A DNA stretch of 27,679 nt from the IMG/VR virus record IMGVR_UViG_3300022868_000078, positions 1 to 27,679 of that record; one strand, 5' to 3'. Below the pieces are notes generated by a model. It did no database searches and was not told the origin of the DNA. It worked only from the letters and a program-made list of their open reading frames with translations. Positions 1 through 6,743 of the stretch are shown one piece after another. The first letter of the stretch is position 1; each line of letters opens with the position of its first letter. Both the position numbers and the translations under genes were made by a program. This DNA comes from a virus.

Positions 1-205
1 CATAGGCAGGGCCACCATAGGCTTGTGATTTGACATAAGACATCACTTTATTATATTTGGCCGGGTTATTTTTCAAAACAGTAAAATCCTCGTTAGAAGC
101 AAGGCCAAGCTTTTGTAGTTCTTTTGGGTTTGAACGTAATGACGTGAGTATCTGTTTTTCTTTTGTAGGCTCAACCCTAGTCGCTACTGAATATGGATTT
201 TCCAT
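1..205 (-). CDS. Hypothetical late-arm protein, 3' truncated by window edge
   Basis: An open frame starts at the ATG ending at base 205 and runs off the left edge after 68 codons without a stop. The visible N-terminus begins MENPYSVATRVEPTKEK and is polar, with a stretch (roughly residues 17-55) that looks helical. The start is preceded by the AAAACT-ATG context shared with several neighbours and has no Shine-Dalgarno sequence. It follows the gene at 224-856 by 18 bases and so belongs to the same late transcript. I do not recognise a family. Position near the end of the virion module suggests a virion or lysis role, which is inference only. Confidence 0.7.
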   Translation of the reverse strand, partial: MENPYSVATRVEPTKEKQILTSLRSNPKELQKLGLASNEDFTVLKNNPAKYNKVMSYVKSQAYGGPAY

Positions 206-223
206 AGTTTTTAAAATTTATAT

Positions 224-856
224 TTATAATACTGAATAGTCGGAGTAAGGTGAACTATCCCTTGAAGATTGAAGATTTGACCTAGCTCTAGACTCAGACC
301 TAGATATTGAAGAAAGCCTGTCTGCTCTTTCTTGGCTGGCAATTTCTTGCTTTTGTTCTTCAAGTAAATCCCTTTGTTCTGTGACATAATCTTTTTCCTC
401 AGTAGTTTCAGTAATATCACGCCCTTTAATTCCACTTTCTCCAGTACCTCTACCATAGGCAGAAATATTGACATCTTCGAGCAAATTTCCATAATCACGT
501 TCCATCCCTTTATCAAAAAGAGTTCTGCTTTCTTTCATTTGGCTACTAAGCGTTTGATAGCTTTGTTCAGCCTGACCACGTTGTGCAGAATACTCGCTCT
601 CTATATCTTTTAATAATACATCAAAATAGGTATCGTCTACAACATCAGCTCCCTCTTCTGTGAATTTGGAACTTGGCTCGTAAAAATTATAAAAATCATC
701 AGGAGTATCACCTACCCACTGGGTATTTTCTCTATCACGCCATTCATTCTTCCATTTTTCAACATCAGTATCTCCCGGAGGTAATGAAATAAATTGAGGA
801 TTTGCATCCTGTGTTCTTTTTGCCCAAAACCCTAATTGTCCGTCTTTTAATGCCAT
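224..856 (-). CDS. Coiled-coil, probably internal virion protein
   Basis: This 210-residue protein begins MALKDGQLGFW. The frame is open 8 codons further upstream, but the ATG at 856 has the AAAACT-ATG context seen at other starts and was chosen. Residues about 85-185 are charged and heptad-like (DIESEYSAQRGQAEQSYQTL onward), with an AYGRGTGESGIKGRD segment in the middle; the tail is Ser/Arg-rich. The arrangement of a long helix, a short motif of the type ARGxxxSGI and a second helix recurs in uncharacterised phage virion proteins. No enzymatic motif is visible. It is transcribed after the tail and lysis-like genes. Function unknown; an internal or tail-tip protein is an inference. Confidence 0.75.
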   Translation of the reverse strand: MALKDGQLGFWAKRTQDANPQFISLPPGDTDVEKWKNEWRDRENTQWVGDTPDDFYNFYEPSSKFTEEGADVVDDTYFDVLLKDIESEYSAQRGQAEQSYQTLSSQMKESRTLFDKGMERDYGNLLEDVNISAYGRGTGESGIKGRDITETTEEKDYVTEQRDLLEEQKQEIASQERADRLSSISRSESRARSNLQSSRDSSPYSDYSVL

Positions 857-870
857 AGTTTTATAATTAA

Positions 871-902
871 TATTTATCACTCCCTACCAACGAGTGATAG
901 GG
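871..902 (-). promoter_or_regulatory. Leader with two mutually exclusive hairpins and GGGAG motif
   Basis: Two inverted repeats overlap. TATCACTC (875-882) pairs with GAGTGATA (892-899), and CCCTA (882-886) pairs with TAGGG (898-902). Both cannot form at once. In the minus-strand transcript the sequence GGGAGTGATAAA (complement of 873-884) lies 22 bases before the ATG at 856. The same hairpin plus GGGAG plus AT-rich linker occurs before several other genes in this window. Confidence 0.5.
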
Positions 903-913
903 AATAAAAATAT

Positions 914-1165
914 TTATCTTATATAAGCTCTGACCCAACCCCAAACATGACCAACTCCAACGTATAAAGCTGTTCCGTAAGTGATGATATCTACTAGTAT
1001 TTCAATTAAATTATGCCATGCTTCTGGGCCTATATCATGACCAGCTAATCCAGATAAAATAGAGAATAGCGGGATAAGACCAACTAATATAGTTTGAATA
1101 CGTAAAGCCAATTTGTTTGGGTTTTGGCTTGAACCTAGAAATTTATGTTTTCTTATAATACTCAT
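914..1165 (-). CDS. Small two-helix membrane protein, holin-like candidate
   Basis: The 83-residue product has a basic N-terminus (MSIIRKHKF), a hydrophobic segment at about residues 20-42 (LRIQTILVGLIPLFSILSGL) and a second at about 50-75 (IEILVDIITYGTALYVGVGH). Two membrane helices in fewer than 90 residues next to a probable peptidase gene fits a small holin. Holins share little sequence, so the assignment rests on size, topology and position. It begins 5 bases after the stop of the peptidase-like gene. The start has no Shine-Dalgarno sequence (context TAAGTATATG). Confidence 0.7.
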   Translation of the reverse strand: MSIIRKHKFLGSSQNPNKLALRIQTILVGLIPLFSILSGLAGHDIGPEAWHNLIEILVDIITYGTALYVGVGHVWGWVRAYIR

Positions 1166-1169
1166 ATAC

Positions 1170-2177
1170 TTAAGAATTAAGTTTAATTAGATCTATGTTT
1201 TTAATTGTTGTCATTGAATAATCAGCTATTTCGTAAGGCAATTCCTCTACTCTTTCAGCCATTGAATAAACTAAGCCAGTTGTTTTAAACATACTTCCAC
1301 CTGATACTATCCCATCTGCATAAGGCACTAGTTTCATATCATCAAGATTAAGAAAATATATAGCTTTAGTTCCTGCTTTTTTATATAGTTGTGGCATAGC
1401 CAGAGGTTTAATTAATTCACAATCTGCTTTTATATGAAATTGATGATAACCATAATTTCTTCTTAGTAATTCTCTACCTTTATAAGAGTTTAGAGAAAGT
1501 TCTTCTCCACTATCTTCGTTATAAGTCATTTCACAATGAGTGCCATTATTCACAACTGTTTGCAAAGGTGAATGAGTTAGCCCTTCTTTTATTTCTCCTA
1601 AAGCTGATTTTGTCCCACCAGCCCATATAGGCAAGCCAACAGTTTTTAAATATTCAGAATTAATTTTAAAATGCTCTAAGAATTTCTTTGCTTTAGATAA
1701 CATCTCTGGTTTAGTATTATTTTTGTTATAATATTCTGCTTGGGACATATTCTCATCAAAAGGTAATTGTCCTATAAGACCCAAAGTTCTAATATTATCC
1801 CATACTCTCTCTTGAGAATTTCCACGACCAGGTGTAGTACCTGACATTAACACTGTAAACCAATCATCAAAATTAGGTCTACCTGTATCGTCTAGCATCC
1901 CTAAACTAGCAAGAGTTTGAGTAATATCATTTCTATCTAATGCTTTCATTTTAAAATAAAGCAATGTTTCTAAAAGATTTTGAGCAGAATGAGTTACGCA
2001 CCCATAGTCATCAAATTTTCTATGTAATTGATACTCATTCTTAGGTAAAAAATTTGTCCAATCACCACTAGGATTAATAGGACTTGAACCAATACTTCTG
2101 TGTTTTCTAAATTTTCTTTTAAATTGCCACGTTTTAAACGATGGTCTTTTTAAAATTAGTCCTGTTGTTGATTTCAT
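1170..2177 (-). CDS. Papain-like cysteine peptidase, possible endolysin
   Basis: This 335-residue protein has no signal peptide. The segment DDYGCVTHSAQNLLETLL places Cys60 at the start of a helix, as expected for the nucleophile of papain/C39-type folds. A later NNGTHCEM segment gives a candidate catalytic His (H214), followed by a GYHQFHI strand. The C-terminal 90 residues form a separate region rich in aromatic residues. Peptidases of this type in phages act as endolysins, virion-associated lysins or maturation proteases. The surrounding small membrane proteins favour a lysis role. The family call rests on visual motif recognition and the catalytic triad is not complete by eye. The start follows an A/T-only leader. 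Confidence 0.55.
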   Translation of the reverse strand: MKSTTGLILKRPSFKTWQFKRKFRKHRSIGSSPINPSGDWTNFLPKNEYQLHRKFDDYGCVTHSAQNLLETLLYFKMKALDRNDITQTLASLGMLDDTGRPNFDDWFTVLMSGTTPGRGNSQERVWDNIRTLGLIGQLPFDENMSQAEYYNKNNTKPEMLSKAKKFLEHFKINSEYLKTVGLPIWAGGTKSALGEIKEGLTHSPLQTVVNNGTHCEMTYNEDSGEELSLNSYKGRELLRRNYGYHQFHIKADCELIKPLAMPQLYKKAGTKAIYFLNLDDMKLVPYADGIVSGGSMFKTTGLVYSMAERVEELPYEIADYSMTTIKNIDLIKLNS

Positions 2178-2189
2178 ATATTTTTTATT

Positions 2190-2336
2190 TTATGCTGTTC
2201 TACTTTTAGTACTCCCTGGGTATCTTTTATAATATTTATGTCTTCGTTGAGGTTTGGCTGTTGATTTTTTCTTAACAGTAAATTTTTTACGCATTTTTGC
2301 TTGACCTCTATTCATTTTAATTGTATATCTTTTCAT
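2190..2336 (-). CDS. Very basic 48-residue protein
   Basis: A short frame starts at the ATG ending at 2336 (MKRYTIKMNRGQAKMRKKF) and stops at 2190. About one residue in three is Lys or Arg and only acidic-free stretches are visible, so it could bind nucleic acid or phosphate-rich surfaces. It sits 2 bases after the stop of the small membrane gene upstream and 12 bases before the peptidase-like gene, a spacing typical of this operon. The start has the common TAAATATG context. No family recognised. Confidence 0.65.
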   Translation of the reverse strand: MKRYTIKMNRGQAKMRKKFTVKKKSTAKPQRRHKYYKRYPGSTKSRTA

Positions 2337-2338
2337 AT

Positions 2339-2488
2339 TTATTCTTCAATAATTAATGTAACTGGTTCTTGCATAAGATTTATCATCTTATGTTGATTAT
2401 CAATTATTTGAGCTATAAAATTTGCTATAACGAACAATAGTACACATACTAACCCTCCTAAGAGCATATAAAATATTCTTTCTTTCAT
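2339..2488 (-). CDS. Small single-span membrane protein
   Basis: This 49-residue frame runs from the ATG ending at 2488 (MKERIFYMLLGG) to TAA at 2339. Residues about 5-28 form one hydrophobic helix (FYMLLGGLVCVLLFVIANFI), followed by a polar tail of about 20 residues. The topology resembles an inner-membrane spanin or an accessory holin, but a protein this short cannot be assigned by sequence. It begins one base after the XhlA-like gene stop and is followed with 2 bases by the basic protein gene, so it is clearly part of the operon. Confidence 0.65.
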   Translation of the reverse strand: MKERIFYMLLGGLVCVLLFVIANFIAQIIDNQHKMINLMQEPVTLIIEE

Positions 2489-2489
2489 A

Positions 2490-2726
2490 CTAATTAACTA
2501 CTAAATTAATAACAGCAGCACCAACAGCTACCAGTACCATACCAACTACACCATAAACTAATTTTGGTAATTGAGTATTCTTCAAACGCCACTCTGTATT
2601 ACGTTTCACATTATCACTTGTTTTATCTTGTCTGGCGTGAACACCCTTAAAGCCATCCTCAACTGTCCTACAAAGTTGGTCTAGTTTATAGTTAAGTAAT
2701 TCTATTGTTGGTTTTTCTTCCCCCAT
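2490..2726 (-). CDS. XhlA-like membrane protein of the lysis module
   Basis: The 78-residue product has an amphipathic N-terminal helix (residues about 7-50, with ELLNYKLDQLCRTVEDGF) and one C-terminal membrane helix (LVYGVVGMVLVAVGAAVINL). This order, soluble coiled coil then a terminal membrane span, is that of haemolysin XhlA and similar proteins that work with phage holins. Its neighbours are other small membrane proteins and a peptidase-like gene, consistent with a lysis cassette. Similarity is judged by architecture and a few positions, so the family name is probable rather than certain. Confidence 0.6.
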   Translation of the reverse strand: MGEEKPTIELLNYKLDQLCRTVEDGFKGVHARQDKTSDNVKRNTEWRLKNTQLPKLVYGVVGMVLVAVGAAVINLVVN

Positions 2727-2728
2727 AT

Positions 2729-3199
2729 TTATTTTATATTAGATATATTAGATTTAATATCTATTTGAACAATACTTTTACTACACTGTTCGTTAGTTAG
2801 TTTGTTATTAACTGCTTCAATCCAATCCCAACTAGCAAGATTTTCATCTATATTATCCATACAACCTTCTGCGTTGGCAAGCTCAAACCAAGCCTCTATA
2901 TCAGCTATCATCAAACTATCATCAGTATATACTTCTTCAGCACCAAGTAAACCTTTCTGCCTACCAATTATAGAATCCATTTTAGCAGTCTTTTCATCAC
3001 GCATAATTTTCCATCCTGCCTTTGTATATTCTACATTCTTTAACTTGTAAATTTTATCAGCTCCAAAATAATTATTATAAGTTTGAGCGTTGTTGTTCCA
3101 AGCTTTATAAACTACAAACCCTAAGCTACCAAATATTAATAAACTGATAATCGCTATTACTAAGGTTGTGATTGTTTTGTTTCCTTGTGGATATTTCAT
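2729..3199 (-). CDS. Membrane-anchored hypothetical protein
   Basis: The 156-residue product begins MKYPQGNKTITT. The frame extends 23 codons further upstream, but the ATG at 3199 has the TAAATATG context of its neighbours and places a membrane helix (TLVIAIISLLIFGSLGFVVY) directly after a short N-terminus. The rest (residues about 35-156) is polar, with a repeated pattern of aromatic and acidic residues and two Cys (about positions 115 and 139). One span with an outside C-terminal domain is the predicted topology. It might be a spanin-like or superinfection-exclusion protein, but no family is recognised. Confidence 0.7.
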   Translation of the reverse strand: MKYPQGNKTITTLVIAIISLLIFGSLGFVVYKAWNNNAQTYNNYFGADKIYKLKNVEYTKAGWKIMRDEKTAKMDSIIGRQKGLLGAEEVYTDDSLMIADIEAWFELANAEGCMDNIDENLASWDWIEAVNNKLTNEQCSKSIVQIDIKSNISNIK

Positions 3200-3201
3200 A
3201 T

Positions 3202-3300
3202 TTAATAACTTATTTTGTTTAATACTACATTTACAGAAAGAATATCTGGATTGCTTGTGCTTGACCAATTAGAAACTTTAAGATTTTTATTACCGTATAT
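3202..3300 (-). pseudogene. Coding-like 32-codon frame without a standard start
   Basis: Between the stop of the fibre gene (3314) and the start of the next gene (3199) one minus-strand frame is open and ends in TAA just 2 bases before the next ATG, the same junction as in intact pairs here. It reads GNKNLKVSNWSSTSNPDI then LSVNVVLNKISY, with normal phage-like composition. No ATG, GTG or TTG lies in frame; the first codon after the upstream stop is ATA. It is either a gene using an ATA start or the remnant of a larger gene. Confidence 0.35.
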
Positions 3301-3313
3301 TTATCCCATATAA

Positions 3314-4477
3314 TTAATAATTATAAATATATTTAACTGTTTTTATAGCACCTAATCTATTTTTAATTACTGCTCCAGTACCATCATCATATACACATAG
3401 GTTTGCATCTGTATCTGCTATTGCTGTATTTGTTGAACCATAGACAGAGGTAATAGTACCATCTGCTAAAACATAAACTTTCATATATTCAGCATCAGTC
3501 CAAACTTCTAACATTCCAAATACACCTGTTGCAAGAGTAATAGTTCCATCATCTGCTACGCTTTCACTACTTTCATTTTTGATTAAATCATTATGAACAA
3601 TAGTACCATCACTTTTAAATATAGTGCTTGTAATCCCTCTAGGGGCTATGATAATGTCATTATCAATAGTTAAAGGGTTTGTACCTGCCCCTGTTTCTAC
3701 ACCTGTAGATAAAATAAAATTATTATTATCGTGGTACATTCCACCCCAAATATTATTACTATAATCAGGATTTGTAGAATTATGAACATAGAAAACTGGT
3801 GTACCTAAATCTGCGTGGTCAAAATTTTTATTTAAAGATGAACTACCACCTACAGAAAAATTAAGAGGTGCTAATATAAGTTGTTGATTATATTGTGTAC
3901 CAACAGCCCATACAACATTTTTATTTATAGAATTTGCGTGAATAATAGAAGTTTCAGCATTTTCATTCGACAAATAAGTATCCCTATACATTATAGCTCT
4001 TTGACTAAATGTAGTTGGATTTATATTTCTTATATAAGATACTGGTTCAAATATTAAATCTCCACTTGCTGTCTTAATCTTACTGACATATAAATCTCCT
4101 GAAAAAGAAGAACTTACAGTCCCTATAGAAGTTGTAGCTGTACGCCCTGCGTTATATATTTCTAGTTGTTCTAAAGCAGAACCTGCTAAAGAAACGTTAA
4201 GAGTTCCTATGGTTGCAGAGGTGGCTGTTAAAGTATCTACTGTTAAAGTTGATAGACTAGAGGATGGAGAAATCATCACAGCACCGGAAGAATCAACCGC
4301 AATAGCACTGCCCTGACCATCATCTAAAGTAAAATCAGTAGAATTATAAATACCGGGCAATCCGTATTTAGAAAATGCCCCACTAGTTTGTTCTGGGAAT
4401 ATAGCCATTGAAACTGAAGCAATCCCAAGTAAACAGATTAAAGAAGCCCCCAATGTATATAATAGTTTTTTTCTCAT
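3314..4477 (-). CDS. Secreted fibre-like protein with signal peptide
   Basis: The 387-residue product opens with a textbook signal peptide: basic MRKKLL, a hydrophobic core and SMA before the probable cleavage at about residue 25. The mature part is rich in Thr, Ser, Ala and Gly (TVDTLTATSATIGTLNV), has no Cys-rich or catalytic motif, and looks like beta-strand repeat protein as in phage fibres. Residues about 50-72 carry the pattern DDGQGSAIAVDSSGAVMI, which is also present in the neighbouring 73-residue protein. It lies 3 bases downstream of that gene. A Sec signal on a virion-module protein is unusual. It may instead coat the host or act as an exported adhesin. Confidence 0.7.
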   Translation of the reverse strand: MRKKLLYTLGASLICLLGIASVSMAIFPEQTSGAFSKYGLPGIYNSTDFTLDDGQGSAIAVDSSGAVMISPSSSLSTLTVDTLTATSATIGTLNVSLAGSALEQLEIYNAGRTATTSIGTVSSSFSGDLYVSKIKTASGDLIFEPVSYIRNINPTTFSQRAIMYRDTYLSNENAETSIIHANSINKNVVWAVGTQYNQQLILAPLNFSVGGSSSLNKNFDHADLGTPVFYVHNSTNPDYSNNIWGGMYHDNNNFILSTGVETGAGTNPLTIDNDIIIAPRGITSTIFKSDGTIVHNDLIKNESSESVADDGTITLATGVFGMLEVWTDAEYMKVYVLADGTITSVYGSTNTAIADTDANLCVYDDGTGAVIKNRLGAIKTVKYIYNY

Positions 4478-4480
4478 ATG

Positions 4481-4702
4481 TTAATTAGTTATTATTAAAT
4501 GACCATTTTCATCACAAGCCAACGCTGTCCCTTCTCCATCTGTGATCGACATTCCAGAAGCAGAGTAGTAGCAGATATTCCCGTAGCTTGTATTCCCTAG
4601 AACTTGTTCGTGTCCAACTAGTTTGTAACCTAATACTAAATTTGAAACTAGAGATACTCCAAATAGTATAGTGGTTAGTATTGCGAATTTTTGTAAATTC
4701 AT
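4481..4702 (-). CDS. Small signal-anchored protein with D-G-x-G repeat motif
   Basis: The 73-residue product has an N-terminal hydrophobic segment (residues about 6-27, FAILTTILFGVSLVSNLVLG) that could be a signal peptide or anchor. The remainder ends with TDGEGTALACDENGHLIITN, matching in spacing the segment DDGQGSAIAVDSSGAVMI in the following gene. Two Cys (about 44 and 63) could pair if exported. Start context AAAACT-ATG, preceded by a hairpin leader. It is probably a paralogous fragment or partner of the downstream fibre-like protein. Confidence 0.65.
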   Translation of the reverse strand: MNLQKFAILTTILFGVSLVSNLVLGYKLVGHEQVLGNTSYGNICYYSASGMSITDGEGTALACDENGHLIITN

Positions 4703-4845
4703 AGTTTTTATATTATTTAATATTTTTATCTCCCTACTCTAAAGTTAAAGTAGGAAGGAAAAATGTTAGTTATTCTAACCCCGAGTAGTTCAGGGTTAAT
4801 AAGATTTGGATTTAATTTACAACTTCTTAGATGTGGAGTGAATTT
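4703..4845 (-). promoter_or_regulatory. Intergenic leader with two hairpins and GGGAG motif
   Basis: No gene is visible. CCTACT (4733-4738) pairs with AGTAGG (4749-4754), and in the minus-strand RNA this hairpin is followed by GGGAGATAAA and then an A/T-only linker to the ATG at 4702. A second stem, TAACCC (4776-4781) with GGGTTA (4793-4798), lies upstream. Neither hairpin is followed by a T-run in the transcribed sense, so they are not ordinary terminators. Confidence 0.45.
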
Positions 4846-6543
4846 TTAATAATGATAATTGTTTTTTTGTATTATATATCTACCAGATGAACCATTACCA
4901 CCATATCCACTAGAACCAGCGATACCAGCTGAATAACCACCACCACCACCACCTGCTCTATCCGCTGATGTTATATAATTACCACCACTCCCACCAGATA
5001 CAGTTATTGAACCTGTGTTTATAGTTAATTCATTGTAAAATATTCCAAAATAACCACTTGCACCACCTCCACCACCACCTGCATAATTTGCATCAATAGT
5101 TGTTGCATCTCCTCCATTTGAACCATTGTGATTGACTGTTCCTGTAAAATTAAGTGAACCAGCACATTCTATAACTAAAAATCCAGAACCATCTCCACCT
5201 TTTCCAGATGTAGCAGAACCAGAAGCATCGTTTCTATTTGCTCCGCCAGAACCACCACCTGCACCAATTATTACTGTTGGGTAAATATTATGTATCCACA
5301 ATACTCTTTCAGCATCAGCGCTGGGTGCGGTGCCACCTGCACCATTTCCACCAGCACCTAAACCCTTAACTCCTGCATTTGAGCTAAAGAGTCCGTCCCC
5401 ATCAGAACCTGTATTTCCATCAACTATCCCTGAGTAAGCTGTTACAGAAGCACCACCATCTGCTCCAGTATTTCTTCCATCAATAGTACCAGCAATAGTA
5501 CAATCTCCTTGTGAACGAAGAACTATATAAGAGCCAGTTGTAGAAGCATTTGAAAAATTTAATGTAGAACTAGCATCTATTGAGATTGAGGTATAATTTT
5601 TAATAACTATATCAGAATTTGTTAAATCAATAGTCGTAGTTGTATCAGCTAAAGTTAAAGCTCCATCAGTTCCATCTCCTCCAAATCTTGTGTCAAGCCA
5701 ACCTTCATCTAATTTATTACTCCCATCAGCAATAGGAATTTTATCAGCTGTTGGGGTTGAGGTTGCAATTTGACTAACAACTGTTGAAGTATTAACTGAA
5801 AGCCCTGTACTTGTAGCAGTTAACGTCGAGTCAACAGGTCTGTAAAGATAACCACCGGTATCAAAAGTATAGCCAAGAGTAGTCGATGGAATAACAGAAA
5901 TTACATTAGCAGAAATATCAACACCATCACCCTCAGTTAAAGCTGAAGCATTAGCAAGTTGAGTCAATGTCCAAGTAGCACCAGAATTAGTATCAGTAAA
6001 AGTCATATCACCTGAGCCTGTGCTTTGTATCCTTTCAGTAGAAGTAGAGAAATAAAGATAATCAGAATCAATATTTGTGTATCCGCTTGAATCAACTGAT
6101 AATTGAGAAACAGCAGAAGAATTTTGTATATCAAAAATATCAACGCTTTGTGACGAAGCTCCTTTGACTATGAATTGATAAGTAGCCCCACCCGGAGTAA
6201 TCGTTTGAGAAGCCACAGGATTGGCCAGAATAGCACTGCCTGAAATCTTTGTATAAGCAATCTCAGCCGAAGCATCTATGTTATCATTATCAATATTCCC
6301 ATTAACCAAAGTATAAAGTGTATCATAATTAGAATTTATCTCAGATGAACGGATAACTGTATTAGGAGAGAAAGTATAAGGTTTTGAAATTAAACCACCA
6401 AGCATTAATTCTCCTTGACCTTCAGCAAACTTGGCCGGTGCTTCACCTTGTAATTTTTCATTAACAGTAACGCCTAAACTAGCCAGAGCGATAAGTCCGA
6501 TTATAAGTGGAACGATGAACGAATAGAATTTGATTTGTTTCAT
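4846..6543 (-). CDS. Glycine-rich tail fibre/adhesin with N-terminal signal segment
   Basis: The 565-residue product starts with a signal-peptide-like segment (MKQIKFYSFIVPLIIGLIAL). Residues about 55-100 carry SPNTVIRSSEINSNYDTLY and a later NGNIDNDNIDASAEI, a pattern common near the start of phage fibres. The middle is Ser/Thr-rich and predicted beta. The last 200 residues are very rich in Gly with runs such as GAGGGSGGANRN and YAGGGGGGASGYFG, like the polyglycine II receptor-binding adhesins of T-even-type gp38 proteins. Role: host recognition at the cell surface. The signal segment is odd for a virion fibre. The gene starts 4 bases after the 64-residue gene stop and has AAAACT-ATG context. 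Confidence 0.75.
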   Translation of the reverse strand: MKQIKFYSFIVPLIIGLIALASLGVTVNEKLQGEAPAKFAEGQGELMLGGLISKPYTFSPNTVIRSSEINSNYDTLYTLVNGNIDNDNIDASAEIAYTKISGSAILANPVASQTITPGGATYQFIVKGASSQSVDIFDIQNSSAVSQLSVDSSGYTNIDSDYLYFSTSTERIQSTGSGDMTFTDTNSGATWTLTQLANASALTEGDGVDISANVISVIPSTTLGYTFDTGGYLYRPVDSTLTATSTGLSVNTSTVVSQIATSTPTADKIPIADGSNKLDEGWLDTRFGGDGTDGALTLADTTTTIDLTNSDIVIKNYTSISIDASSTLNFSNASTTGSYIVLRSQGDCTIAGTIDGRNTGADGGASVTAYSGIVDGNTGSDGDGLFSSNAGVKGLGAGGNGAGGTAPSADAERVLWIHNIYPTVIIGAGGGSGGANRNDASGSATSGKGGDGSGFLVIECAGSLNFTGTVNHNGSNGGDATTIDANYAGGGGGGASGYFGIFYNELTINTGSITVSGGSGGNYITSADRAGGGGGGYSAGIAGSSGYGGNGSSGRYIIQKNNYHY

Positions 6544-6547
6544 AGTT

Positions 6548-6742
6548 TTAATTTATTGACTCCCACCCAGATTGGGTGTTTTTAAATATTTGTAATTTGC
6601 CAGTAGATGGATTAAACCATTGCATTCCAGTCTTTGGCTGTCGTGGCGTTTGTGTATCAACTATATAAAGTCCAAGTTGTGAGTAGACATTCTCGAATTC
6701 ATCATCTATCTCGACATCTGGATGTTCGTGTAATTTTGGCAT
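6548..6742 (-). CDS. Small tail-associated protein
   Basis: The 64-residue product begins MPKLHEHPDVEIDDEF. A longer in-frame extension exists upstream but overlaps the nozzle gene and reads through unlikely sequence, so the ATG at 6742 (context TTAATATG) is preferred. The C-terminal part TGMQWFNPSTGKLQIF then WESIN resembles the short W-[FY]-N-x-S-x-G-x-[LM] motif seen in many phage fibre and tail proteins that describe a tail-attached tip domain. It lies between nozzle and fibre genes, so a small tail or fibre-connector protein is likely. Confidence 0.65.
   Translation of the reverse strand: MPKLHEHPDVEIDDEFENVYSQLGLYIVDTQTPRQPKTGMQWFNPSTGKLQIFKNTQSGWESIN
6559..6578 (-). promoter_or_regulatory. 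Hairpin and GGGAG leader of the glycine-rich fibre gene
   Basis: CACCC (6564-6568) pairs with GGGTG (6574-6578). In the minus-strand RNA the hairpin is followed by GGGAGTCAATAAATTAAAACT and the ATG at 6543, with 15 bases between GGGAG and the start. The hairpin overlaps the last codons of the preceding 64-residue gene, so coding constraint and structure share the same bases. Confidence 0.45.
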
Positions 6743-6743
6743 A

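Noticed and set aside
2211-2216. GGGAGT 33 bases before the peptidase-like gene as another leader element
   Set aside because: It falls in the codons of the upstream basic protein, has no clear hairpin, and the linker differs; probably chance.
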